Of a DNA stretch of 33,092 nucleotides, positions 1 to 7,214 are shown in pieces. Made by a program: the position numbers and the translations under genes. The notes under the pieces were generated by a model. It was given only the letters and a program-made list of their open reading frames with translations. It did not search any database and was not told the origin of the DNA. Position 1 is the first letter of the stretch. Every line of letters begins with the position of its first letter. The DNA is taken from positions 1-33,092 of the forward strand of contig CALEWY010000074.1 in NCBI GenBank assembly GCA_937925335.1, read 5' to 3'. The DNA comes from an uncultured Acidimicrobiales bacterium. GTDB lineage: Bacteria; Actinomycetota; Acidimicrobiia; Acidimicrobiales; SZUA-35.

Positions 1-967
1 CGACGTGTCTGGTGCCGGATGCTTTGGTGATGGGTGACGTGCCGGCGTAGTTCTTGCGAGACTTGGCGTCGACGTAGCGGTTCGGGTCATCTCCGAACTC
101 TGCGAGCACCCGGGCACCGAGTGTCATCCCCAGTCCTGGCAAGGAGCGGATGATCTTGGCGTCCGGGTGCTGTTCAAAACGGTCGACCAACTCGGTCTCG
201 AGCCCGCCGATCTGGGTTTGGAGCTCGGCGATCACCCCGACCAACGCGGTGACGCTGGATCCCATGGCGTCGGCCACGATTGCCGGGGCTTCGAGCTGGG
301 TGGATCGCAACGCTGTTTGGATTTCGATGCTGCGGGCCTCGATGCGTCGTTGCCGGCCACCGCGTTTGAGTGCTGACGCGATCCTTGCACGCGACAGCTG
401 ACGGCCAAGCGTCGGTGTTGGCGCGATGGCCAGCACAGCGAGCGCGTCAGAACCGGCCAATGAATCAAAGGCGTTGAGAGCTGCGGGGTAGAACTCGCGC
501 AGGGTTGAGCGGAGCTGGTTGGTTTGGCGTTGCCGAGTCCAGATCAACGACTGATGCGCCCTCGCGAGCACCTTCACCGCTTCAGCCAGATCGGAGTCAC
601 CAGCGACCGGCCGGTGGTTGTGTCCATCAACTCGAGCTAACTCCGCCAACGTTCTTGCGTCACCGGGATCTGATTTCGCTCCCGAGGTGACATGGCGTTC
701 CCGATAACGGGCGGTCGACATCGGGTTCACGGCCAATACCCGATACCCGGCTGCGACCAACGCCCCGACGAACAAACCCCGATCGGTTTCGGTCGCTATC
801 GTCACCTCGGCCGGGTCATCGATGTGCCCGGCGACAAGTTCATGGAACTTCGCGACGCTTTCCACACCTTCAGGCAGTCGCCCGCCGGCAAGTTTCTCGC
901 CGTCGGCGTTCATCACGAACACGTCATGATGAGCCTCGGCCCAGTCATGACCAACAAACACTTCCAT
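1..967 (-). CDS. IS110-family transposase/recombinase (3' end outside window)
   Basis: This is the DEDD recombinase that mobilises the IS110 element, in this family guided by a structured bridge RNA. The visible 322 residues begin at an ATG with an AGGA 4 nt upstream (start MEVFVGHDWAEAHHDV). The RuvC-like DEDD residues are readable as D8 (in GHDWAEA), E60 (in IATETDRG), and D100 and D103 (in KSDPGDART), with spacing nearly identical to IS110/IS621 enzymes. A basic, helical linker region follows at about residues 120-220, and the Transposase_20 domain starts near LPGLGMTLGARVLAEFGD. The motif YAGTSPITKASG at the window edge contains S317, the likely catalytic serine. The reading frame is intact with no internal stop, so the gene may be functional; the C-terminus is missing only because the window ends. 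Confidence 0.93.
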   Translation of the reverse strand, partial: MEVFVGHDWAEAHHDVFVMNADGEKLAGGRLPEGVESVAKFHELVAGHIDDPAEVTIATETDRGLFVGALVAAGYRVLAVNPMSTARYRERHVTSGAKSDPGDARTLAELARVDGHNHRPVAGDSDLAEAVKVLARAHQSLIWTRQRQTNQLRSTLREFYPAALNAFDSLAGSDALAVLAIAPTPTLGRQLSRARIASALKRGGRQRRIEARSIEIQTALRSTQLEAPAIVADAMGSSVTALVGVIAELQTQIGGLETELVDRFEQHPDAKIIRSLPGLGMTLGARVLAEFGDDPNRYVDAKSRKNYAGTSPITKASGTRHV

Positions 968-969
968 CA

Positions 970-1200
970 GATCCTGACCCCCTTGGTCTTCGACATCGGT
1001 TTCGAGCAGAGGGAAGACCAGTAGCCCGCTAATGGATCAGTGCTCGTACCGGCACGTCATCCCACCAGCCATCACGGTCAACCCCAGCAACCAGCCGGCG
1101 CACGATCTAGAGCTAGGGCTCAAAGCCCTGCAGGGTGAAGTGCTGACCGGCCAGCGGCCCGGGACCATCATCACCAACCAAGCGACAACAGTCGAGACCC
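970..1200 (-). ncRNA. Candidate IS110 bridge RNA / structured non-coding end
   Basis: This stretch lies between the presumed left end of the element and the transposase start and has no credible ORF. It contains a perfect 6-bp stem with a 3-nt loop (1115-1120 pairing with 1124-1129; GGGCTTTGAGCCC core on the minus strand). Other GC-rich inverted segments lie around 1145-1163, and an 11-bp inverted repeat (1025-1035 with 1199-1209) would close the whole region into one long stem. IS110-group elements are known to encode their bridge RNA in the non-coding end upstream of the transposase. Assignment here is by position and structure only; target- and donor-binding loops could not be identified because the other end and the target site are not in the window. 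Confidence 0.45.
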
Positions 1201-1263
1201 ATTAGCGGGACCAGGCCGTTTAGGACCGTTGCTCTCGACACCATCAGCGGCAATGATCCAGAG

Positions 1264-1926
1264 GTGCTTGTCGAGTCGGTCGTTCTCTCTTCGGGTCAGA
1301 CCATTGACGTGATCTCGAACACCGACCGCCCCCACCGCGCTGGTGTGATCTTGCTCCATGGTTCCGGGACGTCAGAACGTCTGTCTCTTCGTGCCCTTGG
1401 AGTGGCCCTTGCCGATCAGAGGATCGCTGCAGTCATCCCTGACTGGTATCCGTCTGCCAAAGAAGACTCGCTCGACCCTGTCCTCGACTTCGCCGACGAA
1501 GTCTTCGGCCATTTCCAGCTCGATCCGCGGCTCACGACAATCCTGGGCTATTCCGCTGGAGGTCGCGTCGCTCTAAGCCTCACGCTCGATGAGCCTTCGA
1601 GGTTCTCGAGATGCGTCGCAATCGCATCGAGCTCCTTCGATCTGTCAGCGGTCGAACCTGCTGGGCTAGAGGACCGTGACCTGCGAGTCCTTCTCGTCCA
1701 CGGCGACTCGGACGTTGTCAGGCCAGCCAGCGTGTCGGAGTCACTGTGCGATCAACTCAGGAGTTGCGGGGCGGCGTCGCAAGTCGTCGTGATCGAAAAC
1801 GGCACTCACTCGAACGTGGTGTGCGCCACGTTCGAGCCGTCGTTGCAGCTGAGTAACCCAGCGGCGGAACTCACGTTGCCGATGCATCAATCAGTAGCGG
1901 CCATCACCAAGTTCGTGCTCGGGTAG
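1264..1926 (+). CDS. Alpha/beta hydrolase, dienelactone-hydrolase-like
   Basis: A 220-residue single-domain alpha/beta hydrolase, probably a cytoplasmic esterase or dienelactone-hydrolase-type enzyme of unknown substrate. The oxyanion-hole region is VILLHGSGTS (about residues 28-37), the nucleophile elbow is GYSAGGRVAL with S97, the acid is D148 or D150 in VHGDSDVV, and the catalytic histidine is H182 in NGTHSNVV. All triad elements are present and in family order. The GTG at 1264 is the first available start in this frame. No strong Shine-Dalgarno sequence is visible, so a slightly different or IS-disturbed 5' end is possible because the IS110 end is under 60 bp upstream. A small GC hairpin (1930-1934 with 1943-1947) just after the stop could terminate it. 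Confidence 0.82.
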   Translation: MLVESVVLSSGQTIDVISNTDRPHRAGVILLHGSGTSERLSLRALGVALADQRIAAVIPDWYPSAKEDSLDPVLDFADEVFGHFQLDPRLTTILGYSAGGRVALSLTLDEPSRFSRCVAIASSSFDLSAVEPAGLEDRDLRVLLVHGDSDVVRPASVSESLCDQLRSCGAASQVVVIENGTHSNVVCATFEPSLQLSNPAAELTLPMHQSVAAITKFVLG

Positions 1927-2331
1927 TCGCCCGCCCTTCCGAGCGGGTAGCGGTGGCGCTATTCCCAGCCGGCGCGTCTATACGGCGCCGCAGTGGGGCC
2001 GAGATCGCTCGTAGCTAGAGCTCGTAGCCGTACGCGACAGCGTATGGCTCGTCGCAGCAGGTCAAGAAGCCAACAAGGAACGACAGGTTTTGGGGTTCGC
2101 CGACGAAACCCGGTCGCGCAACAGTGTCGGGATTATCTGCGAGGAACTGCCGCCGCGCGATCGCAGGGACTGCCCAGTGCTGATTCTGCGGCGCCGCACG
2201 GGGCGCTCCCCTGCAGCCGCCGGAGGGTAGGACCTGTCGTCCTGCGCTACGGGTATCGGGCGCTCCACTGTGAACCGTCGACCCTGCCCCGATGATCGAG
2301 ATTGCCGGTTCTATGCGGTTGCGTGATTCGT
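1927..2331. other. 405-bp intergenic region between convergent genes
   Basis: The region separates the hydrolase (plus) and the FRG protein (minus). Directly after the hydrolase stop is a 5-bp GC hairpin (1930-1934 with 1943-1947) that could be a weak terminator. A minus-strand open frame (2015-2365) would encode 116 residues ending in VGFLTCCDEPYAVAYGYEL. Its C-terminal third looks more protein-like than a random frame and could be the remnant of a decayed gene, but it overlaps the FRG gene and has no recognisable domain, so it is not called as a gene. Confidence 0.4.
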
Positions 2332-3390
2332 TCACATCGGCTGGTTGTATTTGTCGCCTTGCCATCGGGCCGCAACATCCTGCGCGGCTGTGGCGATGGA
2401 TGGCATCAGCGACGACCTCGAAACACGCTCACGTGTGAGAATTCGCCTTGCATCGTCTATGTGCGCTTTGTCGAGACTGACTTTCAGCAATGCATCGGGT
2501 GATCGTGATTCAGCGACAAACGTCTCAAGGTCAACTCGGCGTCCGTCCCGTCGGAGAAAATCTACGCCTGACCCGCCGATCATCGTGAAGAGTCCAGACT
2601 GGGCAGCAAGGTTCGGATTCGCAGATCTCACTGGCCGGAGCAGCTTCAGGTGCGGGCGAACCTCAAACCCATTGTCGTCGGGCCCGACCTCGTCGAACAA
2701 CTGCGGAAACGATGTCGGCTCGAGCGCAACGTCCTTGGTCCGGCCAGTGTGCAGGGCAAAGACAGTGACGCCGGGTCCGTCGGCTGCGACTTCGTCGTCC
2801 AGCGCAAAGAAGGCGCTCGCAATAGGGTCGGTGGACCAATCAACCAGCCGAGTTGGAAGACCGTAGTGCTGTGCAAGGGGGAGCATCTCTGGCAGATGCA
2901 GCCATCTGCCAAGTTCGTCGGCCAATAGAGGTTCGTTCGGCGCATGAAGCCAGTCGGGTGCCATCGGGTCGGGTGGCAGTTCGCCCACGATCGGAAGCTG
3001 AAGAGACGCCCGGTCCATGGAATGCGTCAGGTCATAGACCAGCGCTACTTCAGCGGCGGCGTCGATCGTCAGCTGCCGAGCAAATCGAGCTGCATCGGGC
3101 CCGAAGTCCGCCTTGCCGGAAATCCACGAGCCGGTGTTCCAGCGCAACTCGACGTTCAGTGGTTCGGCCGACTCGAGTCGACTCGAGATCGTCTGGCGAA
3201 CGCCATCAAGAACCGGGTTCGCCGCTCGCCAGGCCGTCGGAAGAATCGGCCAACTGGCATTGGCCTGACCCCCGAAAACCCAAGGGCACCAATCGTTCTC
3301 CCACCACATTTCGTTCGAACGACGCAGAATCGACAGGAACTCAACGGCCGACTCGGCCTTGACTTCCCTTGTTGAAGATGGCACGGCCAC
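2332..3390 (-). CDS. FRG-domain protein
   Basis: An FRG-domain protein of about 352 residues. The domain is recognised by WVFGGQANASWPILPTAWR near the N-terminus and by the highly typical LAQHYGLPTRLVDWSTDP followed by IASAFFAL in the middle. FRG domains have no settled biochemical role and are often found in accessory and defence regions. The namesake F-R-G motif is F-G-G here, a departure at its central residue. The frame stays open up to 3639, but those extra N-terminal residues look non-native, so GTG 3390 (or GTG 3384) is preferred; AGG lies about 9 nt upstream of 3390. The neighbours (IS110, an unknown membrane-anchored protein, tRNA) support an accessory location. Family call firm, function unknown. 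Confidence 0.85.
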   Translation of the reverse strand: MAVPSSTREVKAESAVEFLSILRRSNEMWWENDWCPWVFGGQANASWPILPTAWRAANPVLDGVRQTISSRLESAEPLNVELRWNTGSWISGKADFGPDAARFARQLTIDAAAEVALVYDLTHSMDRASLQLPIVGELPPDPMAPDWLHAPNEPLLADELGRWLHLPEMLPLAQHYGLPTRLVDWSTDPIASAFFALDDEVAADGPGVTVFALHTGRTKDVALEPTSFPQLFDEVGPDDNGFEVRPHLKLLRPVRSANPNLAAQSGLFTMIGGSGVDFLRRDGRRVDLETFVAESRSPDALLKVSLDKAHIDDARRILTRERVSRSSLMPSIATAAQDVAARWQGDKYNQPM

Positions 3391-3635
3391 CAGTGTGCAC
3401 CTGGATTCTCGGCAGCAGCTCGATATCGGCACTTCCCATCGGTCGTCCTGCGGCCGGTGAGCGCTCGTAAACGCGGCCAAGAGCCATCCGGCCGGCGCGA
3501 CAGAACCGGCGAAGTCGATCGCCTGAGAGTTGATCGAGCCCACCGCATAGTCACTATGGGACTTGCGGCCGATCGAGCGAGACCAGCCAGCCTTGGTACC
3601 GGTGGACGATGGGTGGTTCTGGACGGCAGCCGGGT

Positions 3636-4262
3636 TCAACAGAGATCGATGAGTTCATCGAACGTCAAGCGAATGAACTCGTCGCGTGCCGACGGTGAGT
3701 CCAGCTCATCCGGAAGTGGGTCGGGGCGCCAGTTCACACGAAGCACCATGCAGCCGAGGCGGTGTCTCGTTTCGAATCCCCATGTCGGTTTGTCCGGTCT
3801 TCGATCTGGGTCGATGAGGCTGGACTGAGTGGCATTCGATTCGCGTTCATCCGGGTAGTCGGAGTACCGAAACGCTCTGAGACTGTCGACGTCATCGAGG
3901 TAACGCGCAAACGAGATGACCGACAGAAAGCCGGTTGACGTTCGATCGGATGCGTAGGCCACCTCGCATGCCCCTGCCGCTTCGCTGTGGCGTCTGCCGA
4001 CCCCTGAAAACACGATCTCTCTCGATGGCAAGTCAAGATCACTATGAACGATCGGATCGATGACGTCGAGGAGCCGTGGCCTGGTGTCTGAAGCGAGTTC
4101 TCCTTCTGCTCGTTGCGTTGCGCAGGTTGTCGGAGGTTCGTAGCTCTGAGCGAGCATCCGCAGGCCACCGAACCCCGCGAATGTTGCGCCGATGAGCAGC
4201 CAACCACGGATTCGTTGCATCAGGAAGACGTTAAGAAATCGCGAAGAACGGTTGGTGGGCAT
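3636..4262 (-). CDS. Hypothetical membrane-anchored or secreted protein
   Basis: About 208 residues starting at MPTNRSSRFLNVFLMQRIRG; a second possible start is the internal ATG at 4220. A basic N-terminus is followed by one hydrophobic segment (about residues 16-36, WLLIGATFAGFGGLRMLAQS), suggesting a signal anchor with the remainder outside. The mature part is charged, with a tryptophan/cysteine-containing tail (WGFETRHRLGCMVLRVNWRPDP) and no family I recognise. The frame is open further upstream to 4487, but that extension would run into the tRNA gene at 4457-4528 and is rejected. It lies upstream of the FRG gene on the same strand with about 245 bp between them, so co-transcription is possible but not shown. 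Confidence 0.6.
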   Translation of the reverse strand: MPTNRSSRFLNVFLMQRIRGWLLIGATFAGFGGLRMLAQSYEPPTTCATQRAEGELASDTRPRLLDVIDPIVHSDLDLPSREIVFSGVGRRHSEAAGACEVAYASDRTSTGFLSVISFARYLDDVDSLRAFRYSDYPDERESNATQSSLIDPDRRPDKPTWGFETRHRLGCMVLRVNWRPDPLPDELDSPSARDEFIRLTFDELIDLC

Positions 4263-4456
4263 GTTGTGATGATTCGTTGCAGCGATTCGACGAGGACCCG
4301 GGATCGAGCGAATACAGCGGGCAGGCCCAGCAGCATCGGGCCCGATTCCTCGGGTTGTGCCCACTCTGTGCCCAGGGAAGTCCCACAACTCTGCGTCAGA
4401 ACCCGCTGCGAAGGGTCGCAAGGCGACATCAACCGACATGCAGAGAATCTGCGTTG

Positions 4457-4528
4457 TGCCCCCGGGCAGAATCGAACTGCCGCACACGGTTTAGGAAACC
4501 GATGCTCTATCCACTGAGCTACGGGGGC
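4457..4528 (-). tRNA. tRNA-Arg (anticodon CCT)
   Basis: The minus strand folds as a complete cloverleaf of 72 nt. It has an acceptor stem GCCCCCG/CGGGGGC, a D arm with AGCTCAGTGGATAGAGCA, an anticodon loop TTCCTAA giving anticodon CCT (reads AGG, arginine), and a T arm GGCAG-TTCGATT-CTGCC. The outermost anticodon-stem pair is a U-U mismatch. CCA is not encoded. The 3' end faces the IS110/FRG segment, the orientation expected if this tRNA served as an integration site. Confidence 0.95.
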
Positions 4529-4635
4529 TAGGGCGGCAGGTATCTCTGAAGGAAACCCGATGACCTTGAATTGGCGAGGATATCGCCGCGATTGTGCGCG
4601 ACGAAGAGGCTCACGGGAAGCAATCCTCGGCGTCG

Positions 4636-4705
4636 TTGCGAGTCACGCCGCGGTTTGGGCGCTTCTTGCCGTCCCCACGGGGGCGAGGGCGGCGTGAACT
4701 CGCAA
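4636..4705. repeat. Long imperfect palindrome (hairpin element)
   Basis: Arms at 4636-4651 and 4689-4705 pair over 16 bp with a single bulged base (TTGCGAGT.CACGCCGC against its complement). The 37-nt loop contains a further GC stem around CCCCACGGGG. It lies about 70 bp beyond the stop of the minus-strand gene ending at 4774. It could act as a factor-independent terminator lacking a clear T tract, or be a dispersed palindromic repeat. Confidence 0.65.
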
Positions 4706-4773
4706 AGAAGTACCTCGCTGACCTGAAGCGCGTGAGGATGTCGGTGCGTTCGGTTGGGCCGAGCGAGGGTCCC

Positions 4774-5460
4774 TCAGGCTGCGACTGGAGCCCAACGGTC
4801 GTCGCTCTCGAACCACCGATGGATGGCTCGGTCAGGCGGTTGGTTCGATCGCTTCGCCGCCCCGAAGATCGAGAGAAGAGGATTCATCATCTGACGCGTG
4901 ACGGAGAACGTCGCCAACGAGCATCGCTCGATTGCGAGGGCAAGCGGCATCGTCGTCGCCTCGGTCAGGCGGTTGGGCTGATGGCCCGTGAGCGCCGAAA
5001 TGCGAGCGAGCGTGGCCGTGTGAAGGGTGAAGAGCTCGGCGGGCGACGCGTCGCCCGTCTGCTTGAGTTCATAGGGCATCGGTGCGCCCGCTGCGATCGA
5101 ACTCGTGGTGATGAGCTTGCCGTTGAAGTCGGTGCAGATTGTGAGGTGGACCGGGGTGAGAGTCGCAAAGGAATCGCCGGTGGGGGAAAGCAGCGTCGAA
5201 AAGACGGCCGAGTGATCAGGCAGGTCGAAGCGAAGCGACCCGACGGGCTGGAAACCGATGGCCATGAGTTCGTCGGCTGCGGCGGCTGGATCGAAGTTGG
5301 ATCCGAGCTCGGCGACCCCGGGTCCGTCGATCGTGTGAGCGATCTGAAACTCGGGCAGCAGGTGGATCGAGGACCGCTTGAGCGATCGAACCAGTGCGAC
5401 GCCGAGCATGATTCCGAACAGGACGAGGCCGACGGTGACGTAGAGGGCGATGGTGACCAC
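4774..5460 (-). CDS. Hypothetical single-pass membrane protein
   Basis: A protein of about 228 residues with one strong N-terminal membrane segment (LVVTIALYVTVGLVLFGIML), then a basic turn (RSLKRSS) and a soluble domain with no recognised family. The soluble part contains HLTICTDFNGKLITTSS and ends in WFESDDRWAPVAA. The start is uncertain: the frame is open to 5655, but that would overlap the upstream M15 peptidase gene by 134 bp, and no ATG or GTG lies between that gene's stop (5522) and GTG 5460. GTG 5460 sits right at the membrane segment and lacks a ribosome site, so a non-standard start or overlap is possible. It probably forms an operon with the upstream peptidase gene. Confidence 0.6.
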   Translation of the reverse strand: MVTIALYVTVGLVLFGIMLGVALVRSLKRSSIHLLPEFQIAHTIDGPGVAELGSNFDPAAAADELMAIGFQPVGSLRFDLPDHSAVFSTLLSPTGDSFATLTPVHLTICTDFNGKLITTSSIAAGAPMPYELKQTGDASPAELFTLHTATLARISALTGHQPNRLTEATTMPLALAIERCSLATFSVTRQMMNPLLSIFGAAKRSNQPPDRAIHRWFESDDRWAPVAA

Positions 5461-5521
5461 AAGGACGGTATCGGATGACCGATTCGCGATCTTGAGAGCA
5501 CGATTGCGTGACCGGCGAGCG

Positions 5522-7069
5522 TCAGTTGCCGGTTGTGCTCCAGTGCCATGCCTCGCTCGGCAGGTTGAACAGGCCGAAGTCGGCTGCGTTGGCCTCGAGC
5601 CAGAAGAATCCGGTGCTTGACCAGGTGAGGATCGAGCCGTTCTCGGTGAAGTCAATCGCCAAGCCGGTCTGGTGCTGTGAACGACCGGGTGGAGCGGTGG
5701 GTGGCGAACAAGCCGAGGCAGGCACTTCGTAGATCACGTAGTTGCGCCACGCAGCGCTGTTTGCGCCGGTGCCTTCGCCGTCGGTTGCGGTGTCGTCACC
5801 CGACGGAAGCTCGGGCGGGGGTTCGGTGGTGGAGCCATCGGCAGGGGCGCCATCACCGGGGGTTGGCGCATCGGTGCTCGGCTGATCGCCGGCTGGAGGA
5901 TCGGTAGCGGGAGGGTCAGCGGCCGGTGGTTCGGTTGCGGGCGGTTCGGTTGCTGGCGGCTCGGTCGCCGGGGGAGTGGTCGTCGCTGGGTCTCCGCCGC
6001 CGGAATCGTCTTGGCTTGGGATGAGGCGTGAAGCGTTCGACGGTGACGGCTCGGGTGCGGTGCCAGTGCTTGGAGCCGCACCTTGGGGAGCCGCTGGAGC
6101 GGTGCCGGCGGCGAGGCCCTCGGTCCCACCCGTCGCAGCAGCGGGAGGTGTTGCACCTCCGCAGTGAGCGAGCCGAAGAGCGATCTGGGATTCGACCGTG
6201 CGGTAGGCACCGCCGGCGAGGAACACGCCATCGGCACGTGCGTGGGCGATCAGTGCATCGAGTTCATCCTCGATGGTGACGTTGACGTTGAAGACACCGG
6301 CAACAGAACGAAGTTCGACATTTGAGTTCCGGACCGTTTGGCCCTCAGGAAGTTCTTCGCCTTCGAGCAGCGTGGCGTTCGCATTGCCGAGAGCGGCCGC
6401 GCGAGCATCGGCGGCCTCGGCGATCCGGCCGTGCTCATCAGCTCGAACGTCGAATCGGCTGCGAGCCTCACTTGCCTCGACAAGTTCGGCGGCGGTCTCT
6501 CGCTTGTCGGTTCGTGCGACGCTGAGATCTCCTTCGGCGGAGTCGAGTACGTCTCGCGCGTCGTCGAGGCGATCACGAGCGGCGTCGCGATCCTCGACGA
6601 TCTCCTCGGTCGTGAAGTTCGCGAGCGAGTCATCAGCGATAGCTTCGATGTCCGGCGACATCACGTCGTTGAGGTTGCCCTCCGTCGTGCTCAAGAAGCC
6701 TTCGATCGCCGCGATCCCGAGCGACTCTTGTCGGTCCTCAAGCTCGATCTGCGCGACCTTCACTTCCTCAGCTGCGGCGTTGCGAACCCGGAGGGATGAG
6801 TTGACCGCGCCGGTCGCAAATGAGTCACGAAGGATCGCTGCGAACTCGAGGCTTTCGAGCTCGATTCGCATCCACCGAACCTCTGTGTCGGTTGTTGTTG
6901 CCAGGTCGAAGGTTTCGGGGTCGAGGTTGTAGTCCGGAATCCCCAATGCGTTGATGTCGACGTCGGTCTCTTCGATGTCGTCCTGGTCGACTTGTGCATG
7001 GGCAGCGGGAATGAGCGAGTTCAATCCAAGGATGGCTGCCAAAGCGGCAGTAGGGAGGAAACGACGCAC
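5522..7069 (-). CDS. Secreted M15 (VanY-type) D,D-carboxypeptidase with split catalytic domain
   Basis: A 515-residue exported metallopeptidase predicted to trim peptidoglycan stem peptides. A signal peptide (residues 1-25, cleavage after AHA) is followed by a helical, charged, coiled-coil-like region (about 95-235). The catalytic domain begins near 270 with GVFLAGGAYRTVESQIALRL, is interrupted by about 135 residues of low-complexity Pro/Thr/Ala/Gly sequence (about 305-440, with PPATE repeats), and resumes with SQHQTGLAID and SEAWHW. These supply the zinc ligands H466, D473 and H509 and the catalytic E506. In ordinary VanY-like enzymes the two halves are adjacent, so the insert is unusual. 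GTG 7069 is used as start; the signal peptide begins there. It is divergent from the HtrA-like protease gene across 145 bp and probably co-transcribed with the downstream membrane protein. Confidence 0.88.
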   Translation of the reverse strand: MRRFLPTAALAAILGLNSLIPAAHAQVDQDDIEETDVDINALGIPDYNLDPETFDLATTTDTEVRWMRIELESLEFAAILRDSFATGAVNSSLRVRNAAAEEVKVAQIELEDRQESLGIAAIEGFLSTTEGNLNDVMSPDIEAIADDSLANFTTEEIVEDRDAARDRLDDARDVLDSAEGDLSVARTDKRETAAELVEASEARSRFDVRADEHGRIAEAADARAAALGNANATLLEGEELPEGQTVRNSNVELRSVAGVFNVNVTIEDELDALIAHARADGVFLAGGAYRTVESQIALRLAHCGGATPPAAATGGTEGLAAGTAPAAPQGAAPSTGTAPEPSPSNASRLIPSQDDSGGGDPATTTPPATEPPATEPPATEPPAADPPATDPPAGDQPSTDAPTPGDGAPADGSTTEPPPELPSGDDTATDGEGTGANSAAWRNYVIYEVPASACSPPTAPPGRSQHQTGLAIDFTENGSILTWSSTGFFWLEANAADFGLFNLPSEAWHWSTTGN

Positions 7070-7214
7070 AGGTGATCCATCGGCACCACTCTCGGAAAAC
7101 CAAAGGCGTAAACGTGCTTTCGACGTAGGTCATTCGCACTAGGAGAATGCGGCGTTCGGCGCCGTTTGAAGGGTCTGACCAGGAGTTGGGAGGGATTCCG
7201 CCTAAGTTTGCGGA

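Larger units (their letters stand above)
1..1210 (-). mobile_element. IS110-family insertion sequence, truncated by window edge
   Basis: The element is read on the minus strand: a transposase gene running off the left end of the window, preceded by about 240 bp of structured non-coding DNA. IS110 elements lack classical terminal inverted repeats and carry a long non-coding end next to the transposase start, which fits this layout. The right limit (about 1210) is an estimate, taken from the outer arm of an 11-bp inverted repeat (1199-1209) and the start of the hydrolase gene at 1264. The other end lies outside the window, so the exact termini, core dinucleotide and target site cannot be defined. 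Confidence 0.7.

Noticed and set aside
1993..2295. 100-residue plus-strand ORF after the hydrolase
   Set aside because: Arginine/serine-rich with no domain; looks like a non-coding frame in a high-GC gap.
4594..5478. 294-residue plus-strand open frame
   Set aside because: It is arginine/glycine-rich, antisense to the membrane protein gene and runs through the palindrome; no protein family features.
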